Notes: generated by a model from the sequence alone, not told the origin. 64,000 bases of DNA from Rhodospirillaceae bacterium (GCA_002731315.1 PCBG01000014.1:1-64000); one strand, 5' to 3'; numbered from the stretch's first letter, positions 23,266-31,924 are shown. Made by a program: numbers and translations.

Positions 23266-23999
23266 CCACCGAGTATAATGCGGTGCAGGAAAGCATCAAG
23301 ATTGCGCTTGATGCAGCAGATGCGGCAACCGACGTAACGTCTGAGTACAACAAAACCAAGCGGGAACACAGAAAGCTGGAGGCTTCAGTGAAGAACGTTC
23401 ATCGTTACTCAATCATTATTTTTTCAAGTTCTATGGTGGCGGCCATTGCTGCGTTGCTGTTTGCCAGTCTGATCTATTTCAAGACCATGTCCGAACTCGA
23501 CACTATGACAACCACAAGCCGTGAGGCTTTGGTGCTATTTGCCGAGAATGTGGAAGGCGTAAATGACTCGCTGGTCAGCATGAAGTCTGCACTTGATACC
23601 CAAAAGACGCTAGTCGGGCAAAACGAGACGCTGATCAACGAGCTCGTCGGGCTCCGTGACATTATCTCTCGGTCTAACGAAACGATGATGTCTGGAATCC
23701 AGTCCACATCGACAAATATATCTGCGAGCAATGAACAGTTAGCATCATCCATTACCAATGGCATTGCCGGCGAACTAGGATCTCAGACAAGTCGGATGAT
23801 CAAAGAACTTGAGGCATTGTCGGCGGCAAATGCGCAAGCCATCTCAAATATGTCTAAGACCGTGTCGGACACTAAGAATTTTGACCGGCTAATGATTAAC
23901 CAGAAAGATATTGTCAAACTGCTCGGTAAGCTTTCCAATCAGAATACGAATATTCAGCGCCTGTTCAAGGAGCGTGACAACCGGGTCAGCTACCCTTGA
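23262..23999 (+). CDS. Single-pass membrane protein with coiled coils, flagellar module
   Basis: A 245-residue protein with a charged cytoplasmic N-terminus (1-47), one membrane segment at about 49-72 and a long Ser/Asn/Thr-rich helical periplasmic or cytoplasmic arm (75-245) resembling the coiled coils of chemoreceptors, without a recognisable signalling tip. It overlaps the Cys-rich gene by 4 bp. I do not recognise the family. Its place among coupled genes after flhB suggests a role at the basal body or cell pole. Confidence 0.7.
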   Translation: MTTEYNAVQESIKIALDAADAATDVTSEYNKTKREHRKLEASVKNVHRYSIIIFSSSMVAAIAALLFASLIYFKTMSELDTMTTTSREALVLFAENVEGVNDSLVSMKSALDTQKTLVGQNETLINELVGLRDIISRSNETMMSGIQSTSTNISASNEQLASSITNGIAGELGSQTSRMIKELEALSAANAQAISNMSKTVSDTKNFDRLMINQKDIVKLLGKLSNQNTNIQRLFKERDNRVSYP

Positions 24000-24048
24000 T
24001 TATTATATTCTGTGAGAAATCTGTCGGCGGGAATAGGGCTGCAGGATA

Positions 24049-25005
24049 ATGCAACAGATAGATCAAGTTCAGTCCGATACTGCACCGCAAGCTGCGGTTG
24101 AGGCAGCAGCCGAGATTGCTGCGGATATTGATGCCCTTGGCGCGGCAGGCAATGGCGCAAGCGCAGATCAATCAGCCCACGAAGGGGAGGTTTCGCCTGC
24201 CATCGCAGGCGATTACCCATCGATGGCGGCTGGCAAGGATGAAAAAGGCGGGACTACTTCACAACAGGTCGGGCGGAAACAGGCCAACACCTTTCTTGTG
24301 ATTAAAGAGTTGCGCTCGATCTCGCGGGGCCGTTCGCTGCGCCTGCAACCCGATGACATTATCGCTGCCATTGATGGCAAACCGTTCCACGACGATATCG
24401 AGACGTTTCTCGACATCATGTTCGAATGTGACCAGGACCATGGCGTGATGTTGACGGTCTGGCGTAAGGGAACACTAATCAATGTTATTGCGCGAGGACC
24501 TCTGGGATGTGTTTTTGAGCATGCTAAACAGGAGGCCTCGGAGGCTGTGGCGCGGGATTTCAGCGCGTTTCAAGTAGACTCCCAGGAACACTATGCGACC
24601 TTTGAGGTGCTTCGTGACATTTTTCGTAACTGTGCGGTTTTGGATACGCGGCTCTCGCCCGCTGCGTTTATTTTTCCACCCCTCTGGGCAATTCAGCACC
24701 GACTTTGGGAAGTGTTGCTGGCAACATCTCTCATTTACGGGGCTACCCTTGCGGTGCATTGGGCGCTGTTTGTTGTCGCCTATATCATTCTCAGCGTCTA
24801 TTTGCGGAGAGCACATTTAGTGTTGCGTCGCAGCTTTGGCCTGATGCGTGGCCGCCATATCTGGATGGTTATTGCTGCGCGATCCGAACTTGAGGTTCAA
24901 AAACTTTGCCGTGAACTGGATCCAAAATGCATCTTCATGCCAGATCTTGTGGGCCCACCCGAAACCGACCCGCAGCCCAAGAAACGCCGCCGCCGCCGGT
25001 CCTGA
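24049..25005 (+). CDS. Membrane-associated PDZ-like protein, flagellar module
   Basis: A 318-residue protein. Residues 1-75 are acidic and probably disordered. Residues ~80-150 look like a PDZ-type ligand domain (LRLQPDDIIAAIDGKPFHDD and VMLTVWRKGTLINV). A hydrophobic block at ~208-252 has two membrane helices, followed by a basic cytoplasmic part ending in KKRRRRRS. The order PDZ then membrane resembles scaffolding proteins that recruit others to the envelope. It lies 49 bp after the coiled-coil gene and ends the gene run that began at fliO. Confidence 0.65.
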   Translation: MQQIDQVQSDTAPQAAVEAAAEIAADIDALGAAGNGASADQSAHEGEVSPAIAGDYPSMAAGKDEKGGTTSQQVGRKQANTFLVIKELRSISRGRSLRLQPDDIIAAIDGKPFHDDIETFLDIMFECDQDHGVMLTVWRKGTLINVIARGPLGCVFEHAKQEASEAVARDFSAFQVDSQEHYATFEVLRDIFRNCAVLDTRLSPAAFIFPPLWAIQHRLWEVLLATSLIYGATLAVHWALFVVAYIILSVYLRRAHLVLRRSFGLMRGRHIWMVIAARSELEVQKLCRELDPKCIFMPDLVGPPETDPQPKKRRRRRS

Positions 25006-25197
25006 ACGAACCCGTGCTGGTATTGTAAGCTGTTCCGAGCTGCATGATGCGTGCCCCCTATCCGGGTGATATTGCACATTTATCCAGTGTCTATCCTATT
25101 TCCCTGGTGACGGATTACCAGCGCCTGCGTCATACTGACGTGTAGGTTTTCCCGTGCTGCAGGTGTTGATGAAACGGGATGCTTTTGGGGTTGTGCG

Positions 25198-26628
25198 ATG
25201 GTCAAAAGTCATGGTCAGGGGGATAAAACGGGCCGGCCGACCACACTTAACACGTCCGATGAACTAGCCGTATTGAATGAAGGGGCAATACCTTTCGCCA
25301 TGGCTGTCAGGGTCTGGCTCAAGATCAGCCTGCTCAGTTTTGGCGGTCCGGCCGGCCAGATTGCCGTTATGCACAGGCTTGTGGTGACCGAGATGAAATG
25401 GGTCAGTGAACAACGTTTCCTGCATGCATTAAATTTTTGTATGTTGCTTCCCGGTCCAGAGGCACAGCAGCTGACAATTTATCTTGGCTGGTTGCTGCAT
25501 CGTTTGCGTGGCGGCATTGTTGCCGGCGTTCTGTTTGTTCTGCCGGGCGCGATATCCATGCTCTCGCTCAGTATGATCTATGTCACCTACCAGAATGCAG
25601 CTGTCCTTGAATCCGTTTTTGTTGGAGTGAAGGCTACTGTGTTGGCGATTGTGCTGTCTGCACTCTACCGGCTGGCCAGACGACTGGTTCATCGGCCGGT
25701 CATGCTCTCCATTGCGGTGGGGGCTTTTGTTTGCAGCTTCGTGCTTTCCGTGCCTTTTCCAATGGTGATATTGCTTGCGGGTCTTGCCGGCATTATATCC
25801 CAGTCCAGTATCGATCAGGATGGCGCGGCGGGAAAGGATGACCGCAAAGAGGTGGATCTCGCCTTCGCCGCGTCATCCGCAAGTGACGACGTGTCGGTTA
25901 GGCGTGCTGTTACGGTTCTAGCTATATGCGGCGCGATCTGGCTGCTGCCTGTAATCGTAATCCACGCTGTGCTTGGCAGCGGGCATATTTATGCGCAACA
26001 AAGCCTATTTTTTAGCCAGATGGCGGTGGTGACGTTTGGAGGCGCCTATGCGGTGCTGTCTTACATGGCGGAGCAGACAGTGGATCATTACGGATGGTTG
26101 ACTGGCGGTGAAATGCTGGACGGGCTCGGTCTTACAGAAACGACGCCGGGGCCTTTGATCATGGTGACGCAGTTTGTCGGCTTTGTCGCCGCCTATCGCA
26201 ATCCGGGTACGCTCGATCCGATGCTGGCCGGCATGCTGGGGGCGCTGGTGGCAAGCTGGGTCACTTTTGCCCCCTGCTTTCTCTGGATTTTCCTCGGCGC
26301 CCCCTATATCGAAAGACTTCGGGGCAATGCTGTTCTGGCACGGGTGCTGTCCTGCATTACCGCCGCCGTAGTGGGAGTTATCCTGAATCTGACGGTCTGG
26401 TTCGGCGTTCAGGTGCTTTTTACCAAATTACGGCCTGTGCCCATATCTTTTTTCACCGGGCAGACAGCGTCGGTGGTACTGCCAGTTCTGGAAAGTTTTG
26501 ATCCGCTTGTTGGCGCGATCATGGTGGTAGCGTTGCTGGCTATCACTGTGTTACGCATTGGCATGATTAAGGTGCTGCTGTGCAGCTCGGCTTTCGGTCT
26601 TGCAGCCGGAATGGCCGGACTGATTTGA
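25198..26628 (+). CDS. chrA: Chromate transporter ChrA, two-domain form
   Basis: ChrA-family inner membrane protein (CHR superfamily) that exports chromate, probably by H+ antiport. The 476-residue protein carries two CHR halves. The N-terminal half has FGGPAGQIAVMH and LPGPEAQQLTIYLGWL. The C-terminal half has VVTFGGAYAVLSYMAE and ETTPGPLIMVTQFVGF. About ten hydrophobic helices are visible. The longer form is expected for the proteobacterial LCHR group. The start is ATG 25198. It stands alone between flagellar genes and pomAB (convergent), so it is probably an unrelated insertion. Confidence 0.92.
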   Translation: MVKSHGQGDKTGRPTTLNTSDELAVLNEGAIPFAMAVRVWLKISLLSFGGPAGQIAVMHRLVVTEMKWVSEQRFLHALNFCMLLPGPEAQQLTIYLGWLLHRLRGGIVAGVLFVLPGAISMLSLSMIYVTYQNAAVLESVFVGVKATVLAIVLSALYRLARRLVHRPVMLSIAVGAFVCSFVLSVPFPMVILLAGLAGIISQSSIDQDGAAGKDDRKEVDLAFAASSASDDVSVRRAVTVLAICGAIWLLPVIVIHAVLGSGHIYAQQSLFFSQMAVVTFGGAYAVLSYMAEQTVDHYGWLTGGEMLDGLGLTETTPGPLIMVTQFVGFVAAYRNPGTLDPMLAGMLGALVASWVTFAPCFLWIFLGAPYIERLRGNAVLARVLSCITAAVVGVILNLTVWFGVQVLFTKLRPVPISFFTGQTASVVLPVLESFDPLVGAIMVVALLAITVLRIGMIKVLLCSSAFGLAAGMAGLI

Positions 26629-26685
26629 ACAGGGGCCTACAACGATCCGTATGCCGTAAGTGTGCTTAGGCGTAGGACCATCTAT

Positions 26686-27843
26686 CTAATAATTTATTTC
26701 GATTTCGATGCGACGATTTGTGGAACGTCCGTTTGCGGTATCATTTGACTCAACCGGCTGCGACTCACCGAAGCTCACAGCCTGCATTCTGCCAGCCGGC
26801 ACCTTGCCCGTGTCTTCTAGCGCTTGGACCACACTGGCGGCGCGAGCCGCGGCAAGGTCCCAGTTGTCACGGAACTGTGAGCCAAAGATCAAGGGCACAT
26901 TATCGGTATGGCCGGATACATTAATCGCGCCCTTGCCGCCTTCATTAACACCGGCAATCTCTTCCATGATCTGGCGTGCTGAGGCGGTCAACTCGGCAGA
27001 GCCGGAAGGAAATGCACCGCCCGCGCCGATTGTAATGATCACGCGGTCATCTTCACGCTGCACATCCACCAGACCCTGGCCGATTTCCTGACGCAGCGCC
27101 ACGCGCAGTTCATCCTCTGCGATCTCGGCTCGCTCATTACGCTCTTTCTTTTCCGCTGCTTCTTCCTGTGCTTCTGCCGCTGCAGCACCGTTCGATTGCA
27201 TCGCCGCCTCTGCGGCTGCCGCAAGCTGGGACAACTTCTGCTCAAGCCCACCAAAAAGCACTTCCTGATCCGCCTTGCCGGCAGCCTGTTTGGCTTTGTC
27301 GATAGCGTCTAAGGTCTCCTGGAGAAGATTTGGTAATTCGGCGTCAGCGGTGTCTGTCGGGGTAAAGTTCACCACCACATTTTCGCCCAAGACCTCGACT
27401 TCGATGTCGCCACGTGCGATGGCATCCTCAAGCGCCTTGACGACGTCTTCTGCCGCCTTTGCCTCGCCAGACTCCTGATCATTCTCTTTGGCTTTGACGT
27501 CGAGGTCAGGCTTGGTGATATCGGTTGTCTGCTGAGTCATGTCCTTGGTAACCGATGGCGCCGGCGATGGGCTAAAATTCAGCGACAGTACCGTGGTACC
27601 TTTCGGTTGTTCGACGATCGGTACCACACGCTGCACACCAAATGCGTTCTTTAGCGAACCCGAAATCTGCTTGAATTTTGGCACGTTGAATTCGGCAAAT
27701 GACAGGATGAGAACGAAGAAGGCCATTAGCAGTGTCGCCATATCGGCGAAAGTGGCCATCCATGCTGGTGCCCCTACAGGGGGGCACTTCGGGCATTCCT
27801 CTTCTTCCTGCTCTTCGACCTCTGCTTCTGCGGCTTCGTTCAT
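26686..27843 (-). CDS. pomB: Flagellar stator protein PomB (MotB family, Na+ type)
   Basis: PomB anchors the stator to peptidoglycan and forms the ion channel with PomA. The N-terminus CPPVGAPAWMATFADMATLL matches PomB (CPPPGLPLWMGTFADL...), with the ion-binding Asp at residue 34. One membrane helix covers ~27-47. A long Ala/Glu-rich linker with coiled-coil character occupies ~110-250, and the OmpA-like domain ends SGHTDNVPL, NWDLAAARA and NRRIEIEI. The length is 385 aa. It lies 46 bp downstream of pomA. Ion choice is inferred from sequence likeness. Confidence 0.93.
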   Translation of the reverse strand: MNEAAEAEVEEQEEEECPKCPPVGAPAWMATFADMATLLMAFFVLILSFAEFNVPKFKQISGSLKNAFGVQRVVPIVEQPKGTTVLSLNFSPSPAPSVTKDMTQQTTDITKPDLDVKAKENDQESGEAKAAEDVVKALEDAIARGDIEVEVLGENVVVNFTPTDTADAELPNLLQETLDAIDKAKQAAGKADQEVLFGGLEQKLSQLAAAAEAAMQSNGAAAAEAQEEAAEKKERNERAEIAEDELRVALRQEIGQGLVDVQREDDRVIITIGAGGAFPSGSAELTASARQIMEEIAGVNEGGKGAINVSGHTDNVPLIFGSQFRDNWDLAAARAASVVQALEDTGKVPAGRMQAVSFGESQPVESNDTANGRSTNRRIEIEINY

Positions 27844-27889
27844 TTTTCTGTCTCCTGCAATATGGACCCGACACGGTCTGATCTATGGA

Positions 27890-28651
27890 TCAGGCGGCGG
27901 CCATCTTTTCTTGCAGTTTCGGTGGCAGGTTCGAGAGAAGCTGATCCTGAATGTTGCGCGGCGACTCACCGCGTGCAATGTTACGCAGCCCTTCCACAAC
28001 CATTTCTCGGTACACGAGTTCATAGGCTGTGTACCCTTCGAGTTTGGTCACCATCGGCGCGAAGAGAATATTTGCAATAAAGGCGCCGTATAGCGTTGTC
28101 AGCAGGGCCACGGCCATGGCCGGACCAATGGCTTTCGGGTCGGCCATGTTGCCAAGCATAAGAACGAGGCCAACCAGCGTACCGATCATGCCCATCGCAG
28201 GGGCCAGATCAACCCATGCTTTGATGACACCCTGGTTTGCTTCATGGCGCGACTTCATCGCCTTGATTTCCTGTTTCAGCTGGGCTGTCAGCTTAGCTTC
28301 GTCGGCGCCATCTACCAACATCTGCAGGCCCTTTTCAAAAAACTTGTCAGGGGTTTCCTGACCCTCGAGGGCCATCATGCCGTCTTTACGGGCGATGCCT
28401 GCAAGATCCACCATGCGCTCGATCATTGCGTCCTGTGGCTTGACTGGTGGCAGGAAAGCTTTTGCCATAGTACCAAAGCTGGCCAGAAAAACAGGCAAGG
28501 GCGCTGTATACATGACGGCAAAGAACGTTCCACCAAAAACAATGAGAATTGAGGCAACATCGATAAAAGGTCCGATGCCGCCGCCGGAAATCATTGCTCC
28601 CAGGATCATTCCAATCGCTCCAAGAAGGCCGATAAGTGACGCGATATCCAT
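27890..28651 (-). CDS. pomA: Flagellar stator protein PomA (MotA family, Na+ type)
   Basis: PomA is the torque-generating stator subunit with four membrane helices. The length of 253 aa equals Vibrio PomA, and the match is close in the start region (ASLIGLLGAIGMI..GGIGPFIDVASILIV) and in DLAPAMGMIGTLVGLVLML and DPKAIGPAMAVALLTTLYGA. The two prolines and the polar residues facing the ion path are retained. A GAGGA ribosome site lies upstream of the start. A sigma-54 element at 28694-28708 drives pomAB. Confidence 0.95.
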   Translation of the reverse strand: MDIASLIGLLGAIGMILGAMISGGGIGPFIDVASILIVFGGTFFAVMYTAPLPVFLASFGTMAKAFLPPVKPQDAMIERMVDLAGIARKDGMMALEGQETPDKFFEKGLQMLVDGADEAKLTAQLKQEIKAMKSRHEANQGVIKAWVDLAPAMGMIGTLVGLVLMLGNMADPKAIGPAMAVALLTTLYGAFIANILFAPMVTKLEGYTAYELVYREMVVEGLRNIARGESPRNIQDQLLSNLPPKLQEKMAAA

Positions 28652-28693
28652 GATGTCTTTGTCCTCTAGTTAGCGCATGCTGGTTGTCAAATA

Positions 28694-28708
28694 GCAATTT
28701 CCGTACCA
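28694..28708 (-). promoter_or_regulatory. Sigma-54 promoter of pomAB
   Basis: The minus strand reads TGGTACGGAAATTGC followed by T, a close consensus match with exact spacing. The predicted transcript start near 28682 leaves about 31 nt of leader before pomA. It places the stator genes in the same sigma-54 class as the basal body genes. Confidence 0.75.
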
Positions 28709-28880
28709 AACCGGTTCTTTGCTGGTTTCAGTCCTCGATTAGGAGGATATTATTAGATTAGCAGAAAGGTAAAACGTTGGCGACTGCGGCAACGCGCGCA
28801 GGCTGTCGTGGGTAAATTGCCAATTCCATCATCAATGACATCAATGTAGACTTAATGGAAATGGATCGGGAGGTTGGTTG

Positions 28881-29381
28881 ATGTTCAGACGGCACACGAT
28901 TCTCGCTATGCTTGTCGCCATGTTTACCTGGGTGATGGCGCTGCTTGTCCTGCCGGCGCCAGTTTGGGCCACCAATTATATGGCGCGGGACTATCTGGTT
29001 GTTGACCTGCGTTTTGGTATCGAATGGTTAAGGTGTTCGGTGGGCCAGGTCTGGAATGGGACAACATGCGAAGGCGAGGTACTAACACTGGATCATGAAC
29101 AAATCGCGATGGCGATAGAGCAGGCGAATGAACAACTTGGCGGAAACTGGCGTCTACCAACGCTTGAAGAGCTGGAAGGGCTGGTCTGTACAGAGTGCAC
29201 AAGACCCCTTATCGATCCTGACATGTTTCCGGAAACGGCTTCCGAGCCCTATTGGACGGGTGAGAAAAACGGCATGGCCACCCGCCATTATTTTTCTGTG
29301 AATTTCTTTAACGGCTGGACATTTGGCCGGTTTTTTCCGAACCAGCAGTTGGCGGTTCGACTTGTCCGTGATCGATACTGA
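28881..29381 (+). CDS. Secreted DUF1566-domain protein
   Basis: A 166-residue protein with a cleavable signal peptide (hydrophobic 10-27, cleavage near PAPVWA). It carries one DUF1566/Lcl-type C-type-lectin-like domain, recognised by NWRLPTLEELEGLV, YWTGEKNG, RHYFSVNF and the ending AVRLVRDR. Domains of this kind occur in surface or secreted proteins; the ligand is unknown. Two Cys pairs (CSVGQVWNGTTC and CTEC) could form disulfides. GGGAGG lies upstream of ATG 28881; a TTG three bases earlier is possible. Confidence 0.8.
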   Translation: MFRRHTILAMLVAMFTWVMALLVLPAPVWATNYMARDYLVVDLRFGIEWLRCSVGQVWNGTTCEGEVLTLDHEQIAMAIEQANEQLGGNWRLPTLEELEGLVCTECTRPLIDPDMFPETASEPYWTGEKNGMATRHYFSVNFFNGWTFGRFFPNQQLAVRLVRDRY

Positions 29382-29652
29382 CCGGTCTTGCGCGGGTGAA
29401 TGATTGCGGCTTCTGCTCGGACGTCACGCCGGCTTTCCAGGCAATCACCTTGATTACAAAGCCCAGAAACCCCAACAAGCAAATGCCGACCGCAGGCCAC
29501 ATCGGTGTGACAGAATCCAAACTCTGCAGAGCGTCATTGGTTACAATCGCGAAAATGGCCACGCCGACAGCGACCGATAGAAAAAGCCTGATCACCTGAC
29601 ACCGGTGACAGACACTTCCGCGCTGAGGACGTGTCTTGGAAACAGTAAGCAT
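29308..29652 (-). CDS. Hypothetical small membrane protein
   Basis: A 114-residue protein with a CHRC motif near residue 15 and two predicted membrane helices at about 21-40 and 51-70, followed by a polar tail. AAGG precedes ATG 29652. The 3' end overlaps the end of the DUF1566 gene on the other strand by 74 bp, so the tail beyond about residue 90 may be poorly conserved. I do not recognise the family. A shadow frame is possible, but the two clear hydrophobic segments and ribosome site favour a real gene. Confidence 0.5.
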   Translation of the reverse strand: MLTVSKTRPQRGSVCHRCQVIRLFLSVAVGVAIFAIVTNDALQSLDSVTPMWPAVGICLLGFLGFVIKVIAWKAGVTSEQKPQSFTRARPVSIDHGQVEPPTAGSEKTGQMSSR

Positions 29653-30017
29653 TGCCTGACCTTATCCTGTTCTCTGTGCGCTATGCCGCGCATTGGCTTT
29701 TATCGTTGGTCGCGGCCTGTCTTCCGCATGTCTGCCAACAGCCCAGTGTAGAAGGTGAGTAACCCACCCGTTCCGTACGCAAACGGTACCTGAAGAAACA
29801 TTCAATTGTTATGCCAATTTAGCCATTAGCGAGGCAAATTTCACGTCTAATTCTTGACGCGTCCATATCCATGGACCCACGAGATTTTTTAACCTATTGT
29901 TAATAAATGACAAATTTGTCTGAATTCTGACAAACCTTGTCGTCAAATTGTTTTTTTGATTTACGGAACGCGGCTTCTCATCATGCTTTCAAGACAGCAC
30001 AGGCAAGGGAGGACGCC
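29653..30017. other. Non-coding gap upstream of rpoN
   Basis: This 365-bp gap holds no convincing gene. Its last 130 bp are AT-rich and contain the CtrA-type box at 29889-29903. A longer in-frame extension of rpoN begins in this gap at 29937 but lacks the conserved sigma-54 start. No RNA gene was recognised. Confidence 0.6.
29889..29903 (+). promoter_or_regulatory. CtrA-type binding box upstream of rpoN
   Basis: TTAACCTATTGTTAA fits TTAA-N7-TTAA, the full consensus for the alphaproteobacterial cell-cycle regulator CtrA. It lies 115 bp before the chosen rpoN start. CtrA controls flagellar class genes in alphaproteobacteria, so CtrA control of sigma-54 production is a reasonable inference. ctrA is not in the window. 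Confidence 0.5.
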
Positions 30018-31532
30018 ATGCAGTTAATGCCATCTTTACAGGTCAAGCAAAAACAGTCACTTGTTATGACTCCCCAGTTGCAGCAGGCAATCAAGTTGCT
30101 GCAGATGACGAATCTGGATATTGCCGCCTTTCTTCAGGAACAGGCGCTGGATAATCCGTTCATTGAATTTGATGCCGATAACCAGGCACCAGCTGAATTC
30201 GACACTAACTCATCCGGCCAGGTTGAGGATGACCGCGGCGGCAAGACGGATACTCCTGGTGAGAACAGCAGCCTTGACCGTGATATGACGGAAGGCGCCG
30301 CTATCGCGGATGACCCGACCGCCCATGCCGATGTTGAAAACAGATATGAGTCTGCGTCGCTGGATTATGGCCGTGAACAGCGCAGCCGTCCGTCTGATAC
30401 CGACTGGGACGCGCTTGCCAATCTAGCTGAGACCGGTCCGGATAGCCTTGTCGAGTTTGTGCTGCGCCAGATTGATCTGACGATCTTTGATTCTGCTGAC
30501 CGTGTTATCGCTTATGCGTTAGCCGAGGCGCTGGAGCCGACGGGCTGGCTTGGTCGGCCGCTATCAGATATTGCTGCTGTCTGCGGCTGTTCTGAGGCAG
30601 AGGTTGGGGCTGTCCTAAACACAGTTCAGCGGCTGGAGCCAGAAGGCGTTTTCGCACGTGACCTTGCCGAATGTCTGCGTATTCAGGCCCGTGAACGGGG
30701 CCTGCTGGATGGTGTCATGATCGTGGTACTGGATCATCTCGACATGCTGGCGAATGGTGACCTGCAGCAATTGGCCCGCCGTGCCGGCGCAACAACCGAA
30801 GATATTGCTACAGCGTTGAAGCTGATCCGTGAAATGAACCCGAAGCCGGGTGAGGCCTATGAAGCAGCCCCGCTAAGAGTTCACGCACCGGATGTGATTG
30901 TGACACCGGGGCCCGATGGCTGGGTAGTCGATCTGAACCGGTCAACCCTGCCATCGCTGACAATTAATGAAGAATATGCGGCTGCCGTTAATAACGGGCG
31001 CAAGAGCAAGGCCGAGGACGCTACCAGCCAGTTTGCTGCCGAGTCTCTGGGTTCGGCACGTTGGCTGCGCCGCGCTCTAGACCAACGCAACAGTACAACT
31101 CTGAAAATTGCCGGCGAGATCATCCGCCAGCAGGCTGACTTCCTGACGGACGGCTTATCAGCATTGAAGCCGCTGGCACTCAAGGATGTCGCAGAAGCCG
31201 TTGGCATGCATGAAAGCACCGTCAGTCGTGTAACGAGTGGTCTGTTGCTTGCCACGCCTAAGGGCTGTTTTCCGCTGAAGTCTCTGTTCAGCGTATCGCT
31301 GGCTACTGATGAAGGGGATAGCAAAGCTGCTGCTGCAGTGCGCAACATGATCGAAGCGATTATTTGTGGTGAGCCGGCAAGCAAGCCCTACAGCGATGAC
31401 GCGATTGCCGGCATGGTGTCGGAAAAGGGTGTCAAGCTAGCGCGCCGCACCGTTGCCAAATATCGTGACATGCTGAAAATTCCTTCTTCCTCAGAGCGTC
31501 GCCGTCGCGCCCGGCTGGAAATGGCTGTCTAA
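30018..31532 (+). CDS. rpoN: RNA polymerase sigma-54 factor RpoN
   Basis: RpoN directs RNA polymerase to GG-N10-GC promoters and needs AAA+ activators. The protein begins MQLMPSLQVKQKQSLVMTPQ with the Gln-rich activator-interacting domain. An acidic linker, the core-binding domain and a C-terminal DNA-binding domain ending in the RpoN box ARRTVAKYRDMLKIPSS follow. The start at ATG 30018 has AGGGAGG upstream and gives 504 aa. It is the partner of the FleQ/FleT activators and the seven sigma-54 sites in this window. A strong terminator follows. Confidence 0.97.
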   Translation: MQLMPSLQVKQKQSLVMTPQLQQAIKLLQMTNLDIAAFLQEQALDNPFIEFDADNQAPAEFDTNSSGQVEDDRGGKTDTPGENSSLDRDMTEGAAIADDPTAHADVENRYESASLDYGREQRSRPSDTDWDALANLAETGPDSLVEFVLRQIDLTIFDSADRVIAYALAEALEPTGWLGRPLSDIAAVCGCSEAEVGAVLNTVQRLEPEGVFARDLAECLRIQARERGLLDGVMIVVLDHLDMLANGDLQQLARRAGATTEDIATALKLIREMNPKPGEAYEAAPLRVHAPDVIVTPGPDGWVVDLNRSTLPSLTINEEYAAAVNNGRKSKAEDATSQFAAESLGSARWLRRALDQRNSTTLKIAGEIIRQQADFLTDGLSALKPLALKDVAEAVGMHESTVSRVTSGLLLATPKGCFPLKSLFSVSLATDEGDSKAAAAVRNMIEAIICGEPASKPYSDDAIAGMVSEKGVKLARRTVAKYRDMLKIPSSSERRRRARLEMAV

Positions 31533-31571
31533 GATGTATGTCTGAAACCCAAACGTACCCCTCGAAACCTT

Positions 31572-31597
31572 GACCTGCCGCCGGCAGGTCTTTTTTT
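31572..31597 (+). terminator. Rho-independent terminator after rpoN
   Basis: GACCTGCC-gcc-GGCAGGTC is a perfect 8-bp stem with a 3-nt loop, followed directly by seven T. It lies 40 bp after the rpoN stop. Confidence 0.95.
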
Positions 31598-31663
31598 GCC
31601 CGATCGACTATAACCGGCGCTTTGTTTGGCCTATTGCAGTAAGGGGACGGGGTGGCGGGATGA

Positions 31664-31700
31664 TCCCGTGGTTGCGGTCACGCGCCCCACCACCACGGGA
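31664..31700. repeat. 9-bp perfect inverted repeat between rpoN and the next operon
   Basis: TCCCGTGGT (31664-31672) and ACCACGGGA (31692-31700) form a stem with a 19-nt GC-rich loop. A run of A, not T, follows on the plus strand and no T run follows on the minus strand, so it is not a standard terminator. It lies between convergent transcripts. Its role is unknown. Confidence 0.5.
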
Positions 31701-31723
31701 CAAAAAATCGTAATGATGCGTGA

Positions 31724-31924
31724 TTAGCTATCGGATTGAAGAAAGAAAATCAGCGGCACCGTTTCGGTCTTGGCTGGTTTATCTGTCTCATCAAAATGCA
31801 CGATCTGGATACATGGCATTAAGTCATGCTGGCCGCTTTCGGCCACATCATCTGCGATGGCGCCGAACAAGGCGGCATCTTCAAAGCTCTCGGGCGTATT
31901 TGTGTACTGTTCCTGCATGACCAT
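31724..31924 (-). CDS. Hypothetical 66-residue acidic protein
   Basis: A short acidic soluble protein (many Asp/Glu, C-terminal IVHFDETDKPAKTE, then PLIFFLQSDS) of unknown family. ATG 31918 (MQEQ) is better placed after a GGGAA ribosome site than ATG 31924. It is the last gene of a minus-strand run with two cyclic-nucleotide-domain-like proteins (49 bp gap), so they may be cotranscribed. Confidence 0.5.
   Translation of the reverse strand: MVMQEQYTNTPESFEDAALFGAIADDVAESGQHDLMPCIQIVHFDETDKPAKTETVPLIFFLQSDS

Noticed and set aside
29937..30017. 27-codon N-terminal extension of RpoN
   Set aside because: Known RpoN proteins start close to the LxxxQxQxLxMTPQLQQ motif, and a strong ribosome site precedes 30018.
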